From assembly GCF_006227205.1 (NCBI RefSeq), contig NZ_VCNG01000003.1, positions 124,001 to 188,000 of the forward strand: a DNA stretch of 64,000 bases, given 5' to 3'. Shown one piece after another: positions 34,346 through 45,700 of the stretch (position 1 is its first letter; the number at the start of each line of letters is the position of its first letter). The notes under the pieces are model-generated. The model saw nothing but the letters and a program-made list of their open reading frames with translations, made no database searches and was not told where the DNA came from. A program made the translations under genes and the position numbers. Source of the DNA: Pseudomonas sp. ICMP22404 (GTDB lineage Bacteria; Pseudomonadota; Gammaproteobacteria; Pseudomonadales; Pseudomonadaceae).

Positions 34346-37300
34346 ATGAACAAGCCAACTACGCAAACCTTTAATACTTTCCTGGAAGTTGTTCGCTATA
34401 GAGCGGCTCAACATTCAGGCAGCGCTGAGCACCTGGCCTTTACTTACCTGGCTGACGGCGAGTCGGTAAGCGACAGCATGACCTTCGCTCAACTGGATCA
34501 GAAAGCCCGTAGCCTGGCGGCCCACCTGCAACGCCGTACCCAACCCGGGGACAGGGTGCTGCTGGTGTATCCCCCTTGCATGGAATACACCGTTGCCTTT
34601 TATGCCTGTGTCTATGCCGGGGTCATCGCGGTTCCGGCCCTGTCGCCGGCCAACGCCAAGACGCTGCCTCGACTGCATCTGCTGGCGCAGGACTCACAAC
34701 CGACCCTCGCCCTGACGCTCGACACTGTACTCACCGGACTCGAGCGCATGGCCACCACCGGTGGAACGGACAACCCACTGGGCGACCTCATCTGGCTGGC
34801 CAGCAATACCCTGGAGGATGCGAGCGCGCAGTGGCGCAGTCCGCCGACCGTTGCGAGCGATATTGTGTTCTTGCAATACACCTCGGGATCGACGGGCGCG
34901 CCGAAAGGCGTCATGGTCAGCAACGCCAACCTGCTGGCGAATGTCGAACTGTCGAAACAGACGTATCGGATACGCGAACAGGACGTCTTTGTCTCCTGGC
35001 TGCCGCCCCATCACGACTTCGGCCTGATCGGCGCGATCATACTCCCGGTCTATATGGCCAGCCACTGCGTGCAGTTCCCCCCGGCGGCGTTTGTCATGCG
35101 CCCCTACCGCTGGCTGAAATTGATCTCCGATTACCGCGCCCGGATCACCGGCGGCCCCAACTTCGCCTTCCAGCTCTGCGTTCAGCGCATCACCGAAGAA
35201 CAGAAGAGCTCTCTCGATCTCAGCTCGCTGGAAATTGCCGTCAACGGCGCGGAACGTATCCGTCCGGCAACCCTGAAGGCGTTTGTCGAGGCATTTTCCG
35301 ACTGTGGCTTGAAACCTCACGCCATGGTCCCGGCGTATGGCATGGCCGAGTCCGTGCTGTTGGTGACCGCCAACATGCGAACCCCTGTCGGACAGCTGCC
35401 ACTTATCCGCAGTATCAGCAAAAGCGCGCTTGAAGATGGCCAGGTCAAGCCTGAATTACATGCCGCGGATGCGGTGGAGATGGTGGCCACGGGCAACGAG
35501 TTCACCGGCGATCATCAGGTCGGGATTTTTCATCCGCAGCGCTCGGTGCGACTCGCTCCGGAACAGGTGGGTGAAGTCTGGATAAGAGGTCCGTCCACCG
35601 CCTTGGGTTATTGGCAACGGGAAGAAGAGAGCCGCATTTTCCATACCCAGGCTGAAGGTGAGGAAGGTCGCTGGTTGCGTACCGGCGATCTGGGGTTCAT
35701 CAGCGACGGCGATCTCTATATCACCGGCCGGTTAAAAGAGGTCATGATCTTCGGCGGCCGCAATATCTACCCTCAGGACGTCGAGATGACGGTCGAGGCC
35801 CTGGACCCTGCGTTTCGCGCCAATGGCTGTGCCGCGTTCTCCATCGAGGACGGCGAGACCAGTCATCTGGTGATCGTGCAGGAGTTGGAATCCAGGCAAC
35901 AGGCCGATACCGACAGGCTGATTTCCCGCCTCCGGGCTGAATTGGCCGATCGTCACGAAATCTTCGACCTGTCGGCACTGCTGCTGGTCAAGACCGGCGT
36001 CATACCCAGGACCTCCAGCGGCAAGATCCAGCGGGGCCGCTGCCGACAGCTGTTCGATGCGGCACAACTGCCGACGCTCTGGTTCTGGAGCAGGGATGAC
36101 GAAACGCATGAGGCGCAGGCTCAGGACAATCCGCGCCATGCGGAAATAGAGGCGCAGTTGTTATCGATCTGGCGGACCGCGCTGGATCGAGAGGACATTT
36201 CCAGTACCGACAGTTTTTTCGTCCTGGGCGGGCACTCACTTCTGGCCACGCAGATGGTGATGGAGGTGCGCAAGCAGTTCAACATTGAACTCCCCCTGAG
36301 CACCCTCTTCCACTCGCCGACACCGCGCCTGCTGGCAAGGGAAGTCGCCGCTGCGAAAGGCCCATCCAGTCAATCCCTGCCAGCCATCGCTCGCTCGCCA
36401 CGCCAAGGTCCACTGCCACTGTCCTATGCGCAGCAACGTTTCTGGTTTCTCGACCAGTACCAACCGGACAATCCGTTCTATTCGTTGCCCCTGGCACTGA
36501 CCATCGACGGCCCCCTGGACGTGCAGATTGTCCAGCAGGTCCTGAACCTGATGATCGCGCGCCACGCGCCGTTGCGAACCCTGTTCAAAAGCGAAAGCGG
36601 CATGCTCCAACAGCAGATCCTGCCGACGCTGGAAATCCCGCTGACGGTGGTCGATTTCAGCCAACAGGGCGACAACGCAGCGCCTGAAATCGCCAAGGCC
36701 ATACGCGAGGAAGCCTATAAACCGTTCAATCTGGAACAAGGGCCGCTGATTCGCGCACGCTTGCTGCAAAGCGCTCCACAGCGCCATGTCCTGCTGCTGA
36801 CCCTGCACCATATCATTTGTGACGGCTGGTCAAGCAAGGTGCTGCAAAGTGACTTCTCGGCCCTCTACGAGGCCCTTGCGCTAGGTCATCCGCTTCCACT
36901 TCCCGCGCTGCCCATCGAGTATGCCGACTACACCGTGTGGGAGCAGCAGAATCTCGCCGGGCCTTGGCTTGAGGAGCAACTGAATTTCTGGCGGACACAC
37001 CTGGCCCACGCCCCGACCTCCCTGGATTTGCAGACAGATTTTCCACGCCACGAGAATACCGGCCAGGAAGGCGCTGTGCGCGAATTGCAAGTTCCATCGC
37101 CACTCGTTCGACAGCTCGAAACATTCGCCCGAGCACAAAACGCCACGCTGTTCATGGTCATGGTGACCGCCATGAATGTCTTGCTGCGACGCATGACGGG
37201 CCAGAATGACCTGTGCATCGGCGTCATGTCGGCGAACCGCCCGGAGGGCACCGAAGGCCTGGTCGGCAACTTCATTAACGTGGTGCCTTTGCACAGCCAT

Positions 37301-39607
37301 ATCGAGGGCGACGAGGATTTCAGCAGCCTGGTGAAATCCACGGCCCAACAGTTACTGACGACTTACGACCGACAAATCCCGTTCGAACTGATCCTCAAGC
37401 ACCTGGCCCCACCGAGGCAAACCAGTGGCACCCCTTATGCCCAGCTCGTGATGAATTTTCACAACGAAATAGCCGAGCACGCACAGCCCTCGGGGTTGCA
37501 AAAGAACGGCGGTATCACCCTCGTCGGTCATCACCCGAACACAGTCAACCACGCAGCGTTCGAGCTGAAAGTGGAAGTGCACGCGTCAGCAGCGAACCTG
37601 ACCGTGGCGGTCGAATACAACAAGGCGCTGTACGCTGCTTCGACCATCGACCGCCTGATGAATCACTTCTTCGTCGTGCTGGCCGGTGCGACTGCACAGC
37701 CACAGTTGCCGGTCAAAACCTTGCCCCTGCTGCAAGACGCCGAGCGGCAACAGTTGATCACCCAGTGCAACGACACCAAACGGGACTATCCCGTCGGACA
37801 AACGCTGCACGAGCTGTTCCAGCAACAGGTTGAACGCACCCCCGAAGCCATCGCGCTAGTCTTCGAGGAGGAGCAACTGAGTTACTCGCAGCTCAATGTC
37901 CAAGCCAACCAGCTGGCTCGTCATCTGCTCGACTACGGCGTCAAGCTCGACTCGCGGGTTGCGCTGTGCATCGAGCGCAGTCCGCAAATGGTCGTTGCGC
38001 TACTGGCCATCCTCAAGGCCGGGGGCGCTTATGTGCCCCTGGACCCCGGCTATCCGGCCGAGCGCCTGGCGTACATGCTGGAAGACTCGAAACCTGACGT
38101 GCTGGTTTCACAGGAGAACATGCGGCACTGCTTGCCTGAACATTCGGTACCGACCCTCTGGCTGGAGACCGAACAGCCAGAGATCGCGAAGCACCCATCG
38201 CACAATTTGAATATCGGTGATGCCGATTGCCTCGCCTATTGCATCTACACCTCCGGTTCCACAGGCCGTCCGAAAGGGGTGATGAATGCCCATGGTGCGG
38301 TGGTCAACCGGTTGCAGTGGATGCAAGAGCAGTACGCATTATCGAGCAACGACCGGGTCCTGCAAAAGACGCCCTTTTCGTTCGATGTATCGGTCTGGGA
38401 GTTCTTCTGGACCTTGCTCCAAGGGGCCCGGTTGGTCATCTGCAAACCCGAGGGTCACAAGGATCCGTCCTATTTGCAGGCCATCATCCGTGAACAGGAA
38501 GTGACCACCGCGCACTTCGTCCCCTCGATGCTGCAAGCCTTCCTCAAGTCCGGGGCATCGCCATCCGCGTTACGCCAGGTATTCAGCAGTGGTGAAGCCC
38601 TGCCGGTGGCCGTGGCCAATCAATTCCTCGAATATTATCCACACACTCGGTTGCACAACCTGTACGGTCCGACCGAAGCGGCCGTGGACGTCACGTACTG
38701 GGAATGCCAGCCCGGTTACCGTCACCCACTCGTACCAATTGGCCGTCCCGTGGCCAACACTCGGTTGTACCTTCTCGACGACACGCTGCAGCCCGTTCCC
38801 GTGGGCGTCATCGGCGATCTCTACATCGCCGGCGTGCAGCTTGCTCGAGGCTACCTCGAACGCCCTGACCTGACGGCAGAGCGTTTCATCCCGGACCCTT
38901 TCGATAGCCATGGTCGGCGGATGTACCTCACCGGGGACCGCGGGCGATATCTGCCATCGGGCGATATCCAGTACCTCGGACGTGTCGACGATCAAATCAA
39001 GATCCGAGGTTTTCGCATAGAGCTGGGCGAGATCGAAAATGCCTTGCTGCAGTGCACCGGTGTGCGCGAAGCCGTCGTCGTACCCAGGGATGATGCCTTT
39101 GGCGGCCAGTGCCTGGTGGCCTTCATCGCCTCCAGTGCGGGCGAGATCAATAGCTCGGAGCTGCGCAAACAGCTTGGCAAAGCGCTGCCCGACTACATGC
39201 TGCCGAGCTTTTTCGTGGGTCTCGACGCATTGCCGCTCAGTGCCAACGGCAAGATCGATCGAAAGGCGCTTGCGCCTCACGTGCATCACGCGGACACACC
39301 GGCAGAGGAATACCAGGCCCCTACCACCGCCACAGAAAAAACCCTGGTCGCCCTATGGCAAGAGACGTTGAAAGTCCCGCGAATCGGGATCAACAACAGC
39401 TTCTTTGAACTCGGAGGGCATTCCCTGCTGGCCGCGCAGATCCTCGCCAGAACCCAGGAAATCTTCTCGGTCAGCCCTCCCCTGAAGCTGTTGTTCGAGT
39501 CGCCAACAATCGCTGCCATGGCGGTTTATGTGGACCAGGCAACACGAATGCCACGGTCGTCGCCTCCGCCGATAAGGCGCCTGGCGCGAAACCAGACGGT
39601 TGAGTGA
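34346..39607 (+). CDS. NRPS 1: FAAL-ACP-C-A(Ser)-PCP
   Basis: A 1753-aa synthetase. Residues 1-590 are a fatty acyl-AMP ligase (TSGSTGAPKGV; YGMAESVLL), which activates a free fatty acid. An ACP follows, with GGHSL near residue 629. A condensation domain carries HHIICDG near 821. An adenylation domain spans about 1165-1640 (YTSGSTGRPKGV; LTGDRGRY; NGKIDRKAL). A PCP ends the chain, with GGHSL near 1689. Pocket residues by eye read D-V-W-H-F-S-L-V-D-K, a serine code. The protein therefore loads an acyl chain and makes N-acyl-Ser. No thioesterase or epimerase is present. It hands its chain to NRPS 2, 164 bp downstream. Confidence 0.93.
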   Translation: MNKPTTQTFNTFLEVVRYRAAQHSGSAEHLAFTYLADGESVSDSMTFAQLDQKARSLAAHLQRRTQPGDRVLLVYPPCMEYTVAFYACVYAGVIAVPALSPANAKTLPRLHLLAQDSQPTLALTLDTVLTGLERMATTGGTDNPLGDLIWLASNTLEDASAQWRSPPTVASDIVFLQYTSGSTGAPKGVMVSNANLLANVELSKQTYRIREQDVFVSWLPPHHDFGLIGAIILPVYMASHCVQFPPAAFVMRPYRWLKLISDYRARITGGPNFAFQLCVQRITEEQKSSLDLSSLEIAVNGAERIRPATLKAFVEAFSDCGLKPHAMVPAYGMAESVLLVTANMRTPVGQLPLIRSISKSALEDGQVKPELHAADAVEMVATGNEFTGDHQVGIFHPQRSVRLAPEQVGEVWIRGPSTALGYWQREEESRIFHTQAEGEEGRWLRTGDLGFISDGDLYITGRLKEVMIFGGRNIYPQDVEMTVEALDPAFRANGCAAFSIEDGETSHLVIVQELESRQQADTDRLISRLRAELADRHEIFDLSALLLVKTGVIPRTSSGKIQRGRCRQLFDAAQLPTLWFWSRDDETHEAQAQDNPRHAEIEAQLLSIWRTALDREDISSTDSFFVLGGHSLLATQMVMEVRKQFNIELPLSTLFHSPTPRLLAREVAAAKGPSSQSLPAIARSPRQGPLPLSYAQQRFWFLDQYQPDNPFYSLPLALTIDGPLDVQIVQQVLNLMIARHAPLRTLFKSESGMLQQQILPTLEIPLTVVDFSQQGDNAAPEIAKAIREEAYKPFNLEQGPLIRARLLQSAPQRHVLLLTLHHIICDGWSSKVLQSDFSALYEALALGHPLPLPALPIEYADYTVWEQQNLAGPWLEEQLNFWRTHLAHAPTSLDLQTDFPRHENTGQEGAVRELQVPSPLVRQLETFARAQNATLFMVMVTAMNVLLRRMTGQNDLCIGVMSANRPEGTEGLVGNFINVVPLHSHIEGDEDFSSLVKSTAQQLLTTYDRQIPFELILKHLAPPRQTSGTPYAQLVMNFHNEIAEHAQPSGLQKNGGITLVGHHPNTVNHAAFELKVEVHASAANLTVAVEYNKALYAASTIDRLMNHFFVVLAGATAQPQLPVKTLPLLQDAERQQLITQCNDTKRDYPVGQTLHELFQQQVERTPEAIALVFEEEQLSYSQLNVQANQLARHLLDYGVKLDSRVALCIERSPQMVVALLAILKAGGAYVPLDPGYPAERLAYMLEDSKPDVLVSQENMRHCLPEHSVPTLWLETEQPEIAKHPSHNLNIGDADCLAYCIYTSGSTGRPKGVMNAHGAVVNRLQWMQEQYALSSNDRVLQKTPFSFDVSVWEFFWTLLQGARLVICKPEGHKDPSYLQAIIREQEVTTAHFVPSMLQAFLKSGASPSALRQVFSSGEALPVAVANQFLEYYPHTRLHNLYGPTEAAVDVTYWECQPGYRHPLVPIGRPVANTRLYLLDDTLQPVPVGVIGDLYIAGVQLARGYLERPDLTAERFIPDPFDSHGRRMYLTGDRGRYLPSGDIQYLGRVDDQIKIRGFRIELGEIENALLQCTGVREAVVVPRDDAFGGQCLVAFIASSAGEINSSELRKQLGKALPDYMLPSFFVGLDALPLSANGKIDRKALAPHVHHADTPAEEYQAPTTATEKTLVALWQETLKVPRIGINNSFFELGGHSLLAAQILARTQEIFSVSPPLKLLFESPTIAAMAVYVDQATRMPRSSPPPIRRLARNQTVE

Positions 39608-39771
39608 GCGCCCGACTCCACAGCCGACCCACGGGTGCCGATCACCGATCGCCCCTAAAAGAATGCCCTAGTGCCCCTGTTCGGATTCGATTGTTCTCGA
39701 TGCATGCGCCACGCGAAGCGCTCTATCAAGACCCGGCGAACCCTGACAGGGAATCAGAGAGAGTTTGAGTC

Positions 39772-42700
39772 ATGTCAGCCGATCAATTCAGTACTTCCTT
39801 TGCTCAGCAACGCCTGTGGTTCCTTGAACAATATGAACCCGGCACCGGCCTGTACAATATTCCGGCAGCCTGCCGGATCAGGGGGGTACTGCGGCTCGAT
39901 GTCCTGGAACGTAGCCTCAACGCCGTCATCCAGCGGCATGAAGCGCTACGCACCCGTTTTGCGGTGGACGACGATCTGCCTGTGCAAATCGTCTCCCGCG
40001 AGGCGCCTGTGAAGATCACGCCTGTCGAGCTGACAGCACTCGTCGAACAGAACGTCACGCTACAACAGTTCATGGACGATGAAGCCGCCAAGCCTTTCGA
40101 TCTGACGACCGCTCCGCTGATCCGGGCCACGGCCGTCAAGGTTCAGCCCGACGAACACATTCTGCTGCTGACTGTGCACCATATCGTTGCGGACGGTTGG
40201 TCCATGAGCATCTTGCTGAACGAACTCAGCAGCTTCTACGACGCCCAATTGCACGCCACTGCGCCCGCGCTGCCAGCGCTTGAAGTGCATTACGCCGACT
40301 ACGCAGTCTGGCAAAGGGAATGGCTGCAGGAAGAAGTGATGCAGCCGCAACTGGACTACTGGGAAACCCAGCTCAAGGATGCGCCGAGCGTCCTCGAACT
40401 ACCGACCGACCGTCCCCGCCCTCCTCGGCTCGATTACGCCGGCAACCGCGTCTATTTCAGCCTTCCCGTCGAGCTGGGGACACAACTCCAGCAACTCAGC
40501 CAACGTCATCACACGACCGTGTTCACGGTGCTGATCTGCGCCTTCAACACACTTCTTTTTCGCCTGGGCAATCAGTCCGACATCAGCGTCGGTTACCCGG
40601 TCGCCAATCGCAATAACGCAGAAATCCAGCCGCTGATCGGCTTCTTCGTCAATACCCTGGTGCTGCGCAGCCAGATGCGCGCGGAACAGCCCTTTGCCGA
40701 CTACCTGCAACAGGCACAATCGACACTGCTCGAATCAGACCTGCACCAGGACATCCCCTTCGAACGCCTGGTGGAGGCACTGCGTCCAGCGAGGGAACTC
40801 AACCACTCGCCGATCTTCCAGGTGCTGTTTTCCTTCTTCAACCAAGATGTGGCGCAGGCACTGACACTCAGCGCAACGACCTCAAGTGCACTGACGCAGA
40901 ACAGCCGTTTTTCCAAGTTCGACCTGTCGCTTGAAATGAACACCTGCCAGGGAACCCTGGGAGGCTTCTTCGAGTACCGGACCGCGCTGTACGACCAGGC
41001 CACAATCGAGTGCATGAGCGGCTATTACCGCGTATTGCTGGAGTCCATCGTTGCCGACGCCAACACCCGTATCGGCGACCTTGAGCTTCTACCCCAGCAA
41101 GAGCGGCTGTCTCGGCTGGCACCCGCCGCGACGTTGGCTGACCCGCGCGCCGTAGACCAATGCGTTCATGATCTGTTCCTGACCCAGGCGCAGCTCACCC
41201 CCGATGCGATCGCCATCCTCTGCGCCGGGCAACAAGTCAGTTACCGTCAGCTTGAGCAGCAAGCACGTACCATCGCGGCGCGGCTGGTGGCGCTGGGCGC
41301 GGGCCCCGAAACCTGCGTGGCGGTATGCCTCGATCGCTCGATCACCATGGTGGCAGCATTGCTCGGCACCTGGATCGCTGGCGCGACCTATATCCCGCTG
41401 GACCCCGGCTATCCCCATGCCCGTCTGCTGCACATGCTCCAGGACTCCGGCGCGAAGGTGTTGCTCAGCGAGAAACAGTACGCCGAGACATTCATCGACG
41501 AAGGACTGCACATTGTCCTGCTCGATCGCGCTGAACCCGAACCGCTCTACTCCGATAGCCGCTATCCCGTCACCGCCCGGAACACGGCGTACGTGATCTA
41601 TACCTCGGGCTCCACCGGTTTGCCGAAGGGCGTCCAGGTGCCTCACCGGGCGGTTGTCAATTTCCTGCTCTCCATGACTGAGCAGCCTGGCATCAACGCC
41701 CAGGACCGGCTGTTGGCGGTGACCTCGATCTCGTTCGATATCAGTGTCCTCGAACTTTTCCTGCCACTGATCAATGGGGCCAGCCTGGTCCTGGCCGAAC
41801 GTGATGCGGCAGCCGATGGCCAGGCCTTGATCAAGTTGGCCATCCATCAGAATGTGACCTTCATCCAAGCCACTCCCTCGACCTACTGGCTGATGCTTGA
41901 AGCCGGTTGGCCCAGCACGCTGGCACTCAAGGTGCTCTGTGGTGGAGAGGCCCTCGCACCGGCGCTGGCGCGCAAACTGCTGCAACGCACCGACTCGCTG
42001 TGGAATATGTATGGGCCAACCGAAACCACGATCTGGTCGGCCATCAGCCGCGTGACGGACGAAACCAGCTCCATTGGCCGTCCGATCGCCAATACCGTGC
42101 TGCGTGTCCTCGATGAAGGTTCCCGCCTGTGTGCCACTGGCAGTCCGGGCGAGTTGCACATTGGCGGAGAAGGTGTCGCCCGGGGATACCTCAATCGTGC
42201 GGATCTGACCGCGCAGAAGTTCGTACCTGACCCCTATGGATCCGCGGCGGGAGATCGTCTTTATAAAACCGGTGACCTGGTCAAGTGGCTACCCAACGGC
42301 GAAATCGAATTCCTCGGGCGCATTGATCATCAGGTCAAGGTCCGCGGCTTCCGCATCGAACTGGGTGAAATCGAAGCACAACTGGTCAGTTACCCCGATG
42401 TGCGCCAAGGGGTGGTGATTGTCCGTGAGGATCAGCCGGGAGAGCAGCAGATCGTGGCCTACCTGCTGGTCGGCGAGCAATACTCGGCAGATCCGGCGCA
42501 ACTGCGTCAGCACCTCGCGCAGACCCTGCCGGGGTACATGATCCCGTCACATTTCGTGGTCCTCGAACAACTGCCCCTGACTCCCAACGGCAAAATCGAT
42601 CGCAAGCGCTTGCCAGCGCCTTGCGTAACGCCACCCGGCGATAGGCATGTCCTGCCCGGCACAGCCATGGAAAAGGTCGTGGCCGATATCTGGCAGCAAG

Positions 42701-45700
42701 TGCTCAAGCTGGAGAACATCGGTATCACCGATAATTTCTTCGACCTGGGCGGACACTCGATACTCGCCACCCAGGTGGTTTCCCGGCTGCGCAAAGCCCT
42801 GAATATCGATCTCACGGTGCGCACCCTGTTCGAAGCGCCGACCATTGCGCAACTGGTCGAATGCCTGGGCTCGGAGTCGGTTCGACAGGCCCCGCCGATT
42901 CTGCCGTATTCGCTGCCTGGAAGGCCTCAACTGCTGTCTTTTGCCCAGGAGCGCCTGTTCTTCCTGAATCATTTCGAGCCTGCCAGCGCGGCCTACAACA
43001 TTGCGCTGGCCCTAGAGCTGAGCGGCGAGCTGGAAGTGGCGGCGCTGCACCGATCCCTGGACGAGCTGATCCATCGGCACGAGTCATTGCGCACCACCTT
43101 TGCCCTCAACGAGGACGGAAAGCCCCAGGCACAGGTTCATTCCGAGGCGCTGGGTCAGCTGGTCTACAGCGATCTGCGTCATCACCCAACGCCGCGTTTG
43201 ATCGCTCAAACCCAGGCCAATGCCGAAGCGCAACAGCTGTTTTCCCTGGAAGAGGGCCCGTTGTTACGGGCATCGTTGCTGCAAATCGCCGACCAGCGAC
43301 ACCTCTTGCTGTTGACCCTGCATCACATCATCGGTGACGGCTGGTCGGTCGCGGTCCTCGCCCGTGAGGTCATGGCTCTTTACCAGGCCTTTACCCAGGG
43401 GCAACCCTCGCCCTTGCCGCCACTGGAAATCCAGTACAGCGACTATGCATTCTGGCAACGAGAATGGCAGGCGCCCATCGAGTTCGACGCGCAGATCGCC
43501 TACTGGGCCCAGCACCTGGACCAGGCCCCCACCACCCTGGAACTGCCGACCGATCGGCCGCGCCCGGCGATTCAGACCTACCGCGGCCAAGTCATCAGTC
43601 GGTCGCTGGACAAGTCACTGTCCGAACAGATCGACGCGTTGAGCCAGGCCCAGGGGGCCACCCCGTTCATGACCCTGTTGGCCCTGTTCAATGTGCTTCT
43701 GAACCGCTACAGCGGCCAGCAAGACATTGTGATCGGCACGCCGATCGCCAATCGGACCCGCTCCGAGGTCGAACCACTGATAGGCCTGTTCATCAACACC
43801 CTGGCCTTACGCACGCGGCTTGAAAGCAACCCGACCTTCAGCGAGCTGTTGGAGCAGGTTCGCAATACCACCCTCAGCGCCTACGCCCATCAGGAGTTGC
43901 CCTTCGAAAAAGTCGTCGAAGCCCTGGCGATTCCTCGTGACATGAGTCGCTCGCCGCTGTTCCAGGTGCTGTTCATCCTGCAAAACACCCCACTGGAAAC
44001 ACTTGCCCTTCCGGGCCTGGACATTGGCAGCTTCCCAGTCGAATCAACGACAGCCAAGTTCGATCTGACCCTTGAGCTGACGCCCTCGGCCCAGGGCTAC
44101 CAGATGCGTTGGGAATACAACTGCGACCTCTTCGACACCGACACCGTCGAGCGCATGGCCAGCCACTTCGAAACACTGGCCCGCTCGGCGATCGACAATG
44201 CGCAACAACCGATCCAATTGTTGCCAATGATCACCGCGCAAGAGAAGCAGCGAATCCTCCTCGACTGGAATGCAATGCACCGCCCCTATCGTCCCCTGGC
44301 GGTCCATCAGTTGTTCACCGAAATGAGCGAGCAGTGCGCCAGCTTGCCGGCGGTGGTATTCGGCACCGAGTCGATGACCTACCTGCAACTGGAAGCCCGC
44401 TCCAATCAATTCGCCCATCACTTGCAACACTCGGGCGTCCAGCCGGGCATGCTGGTGGGAATCTGCCTTGAACGCTCGATGCATGTACCCGTGGCGATTC
44501 TCGCCATTCTCAAGGCCGGTGCCGTGTGCGTGCCTATGGACCCGAGCTATCCGACCGAGCGTTTGCGCTTCATGGCCCAGGATGCCCGCGCCCACCTGAT
44601 TGTCACCCAGACCAGCCTGCTGCCCCGTGTCGAAGGTTGCAGCGATACCGTTATCTGCATGGACCAGTGTGCGAGCGCCTGGGAGCAAGCTTCGTCAAAT
44701 CCAGCCAGGCAGCAGAACCTGCTTGATCTGTGTTATGTCATCTACACCTCGGGGTCGACCGGCCAACCCAAGGGCGCAGCCCTGACCCACGAAATGCTGA
44801 CCAATCTGGTCCAGTGGCAGCTCACCGAATCGCGCCTGGGCCGGGGCGATAACACGCTGCAGTTCTCGCCGCTGAGTTTCGATGTCAGTTTCGACGAGTT
44901 TTTCTCTACGTGGGCCAGCGGCGGCACACTGGTCATGGTCAGCGAAGAAACCCGCCGGGATCCCGTCCTGCTGCTGGAGCTTATCCAGCAACAGGAGATC
45001 GCCCGTCTGTTCATCCCATTCGTCGCCCTGCAAGGCATTGCCGACGCCGCCAGGGACCTCGATCAACTGGCCTGCCTGAAGGAGATCGTCTGCGGCGGGG
45101 AGCAACTGCAAGTCACTCAGGAAGTCGTCGAGCTGTTTCAGAAATTGCCCGATGCCTTGCTGCACAACCAGTACGGCCCCACGGAATCGCACTTTGTGAC
45201 CGGCTACCGGCTCAGCGGCGACGCCTCCCAATGGCCAGCCCTTCCGCCTATCGGCAAGCCGCTGTTCAACTCGCAGATGTATGTACTTGATGCCAGTCTG
45301 GAGCCGGTTCCCGTCGGGGTGCGGGGTGACCTCTACATTGCCGGTGTACACCTGGCGCGCTGCTATTGGGAACGCCCTGACATCACCGCAGAACGCTTCA
45401 TTCCCAACCCCCACAGCCTCACACCGGGCGCTCGAATGTACAAAACCGGTGACGTCGCGCGTTACCTGCCGGATGGCAACATCGAGTATCTGGGACGCTC
45501 GGACCATCAGGTCAAAATCCGCGGTTTCCGTATCGAGCTGGCCGAGGTCGAACAGGCTCTGATGGCCCTCGATACGGTGGCCAGCGCGGCGGCGGTCGTC
45601 AGGGAAGATCGTCCGGGACTCAAGAAACTGGTGGGCTACCTGGTCGCTAAAAGCGACTGCACCCCGGTGATCGCGGACATCAAAGAACAACTGAAACGAA

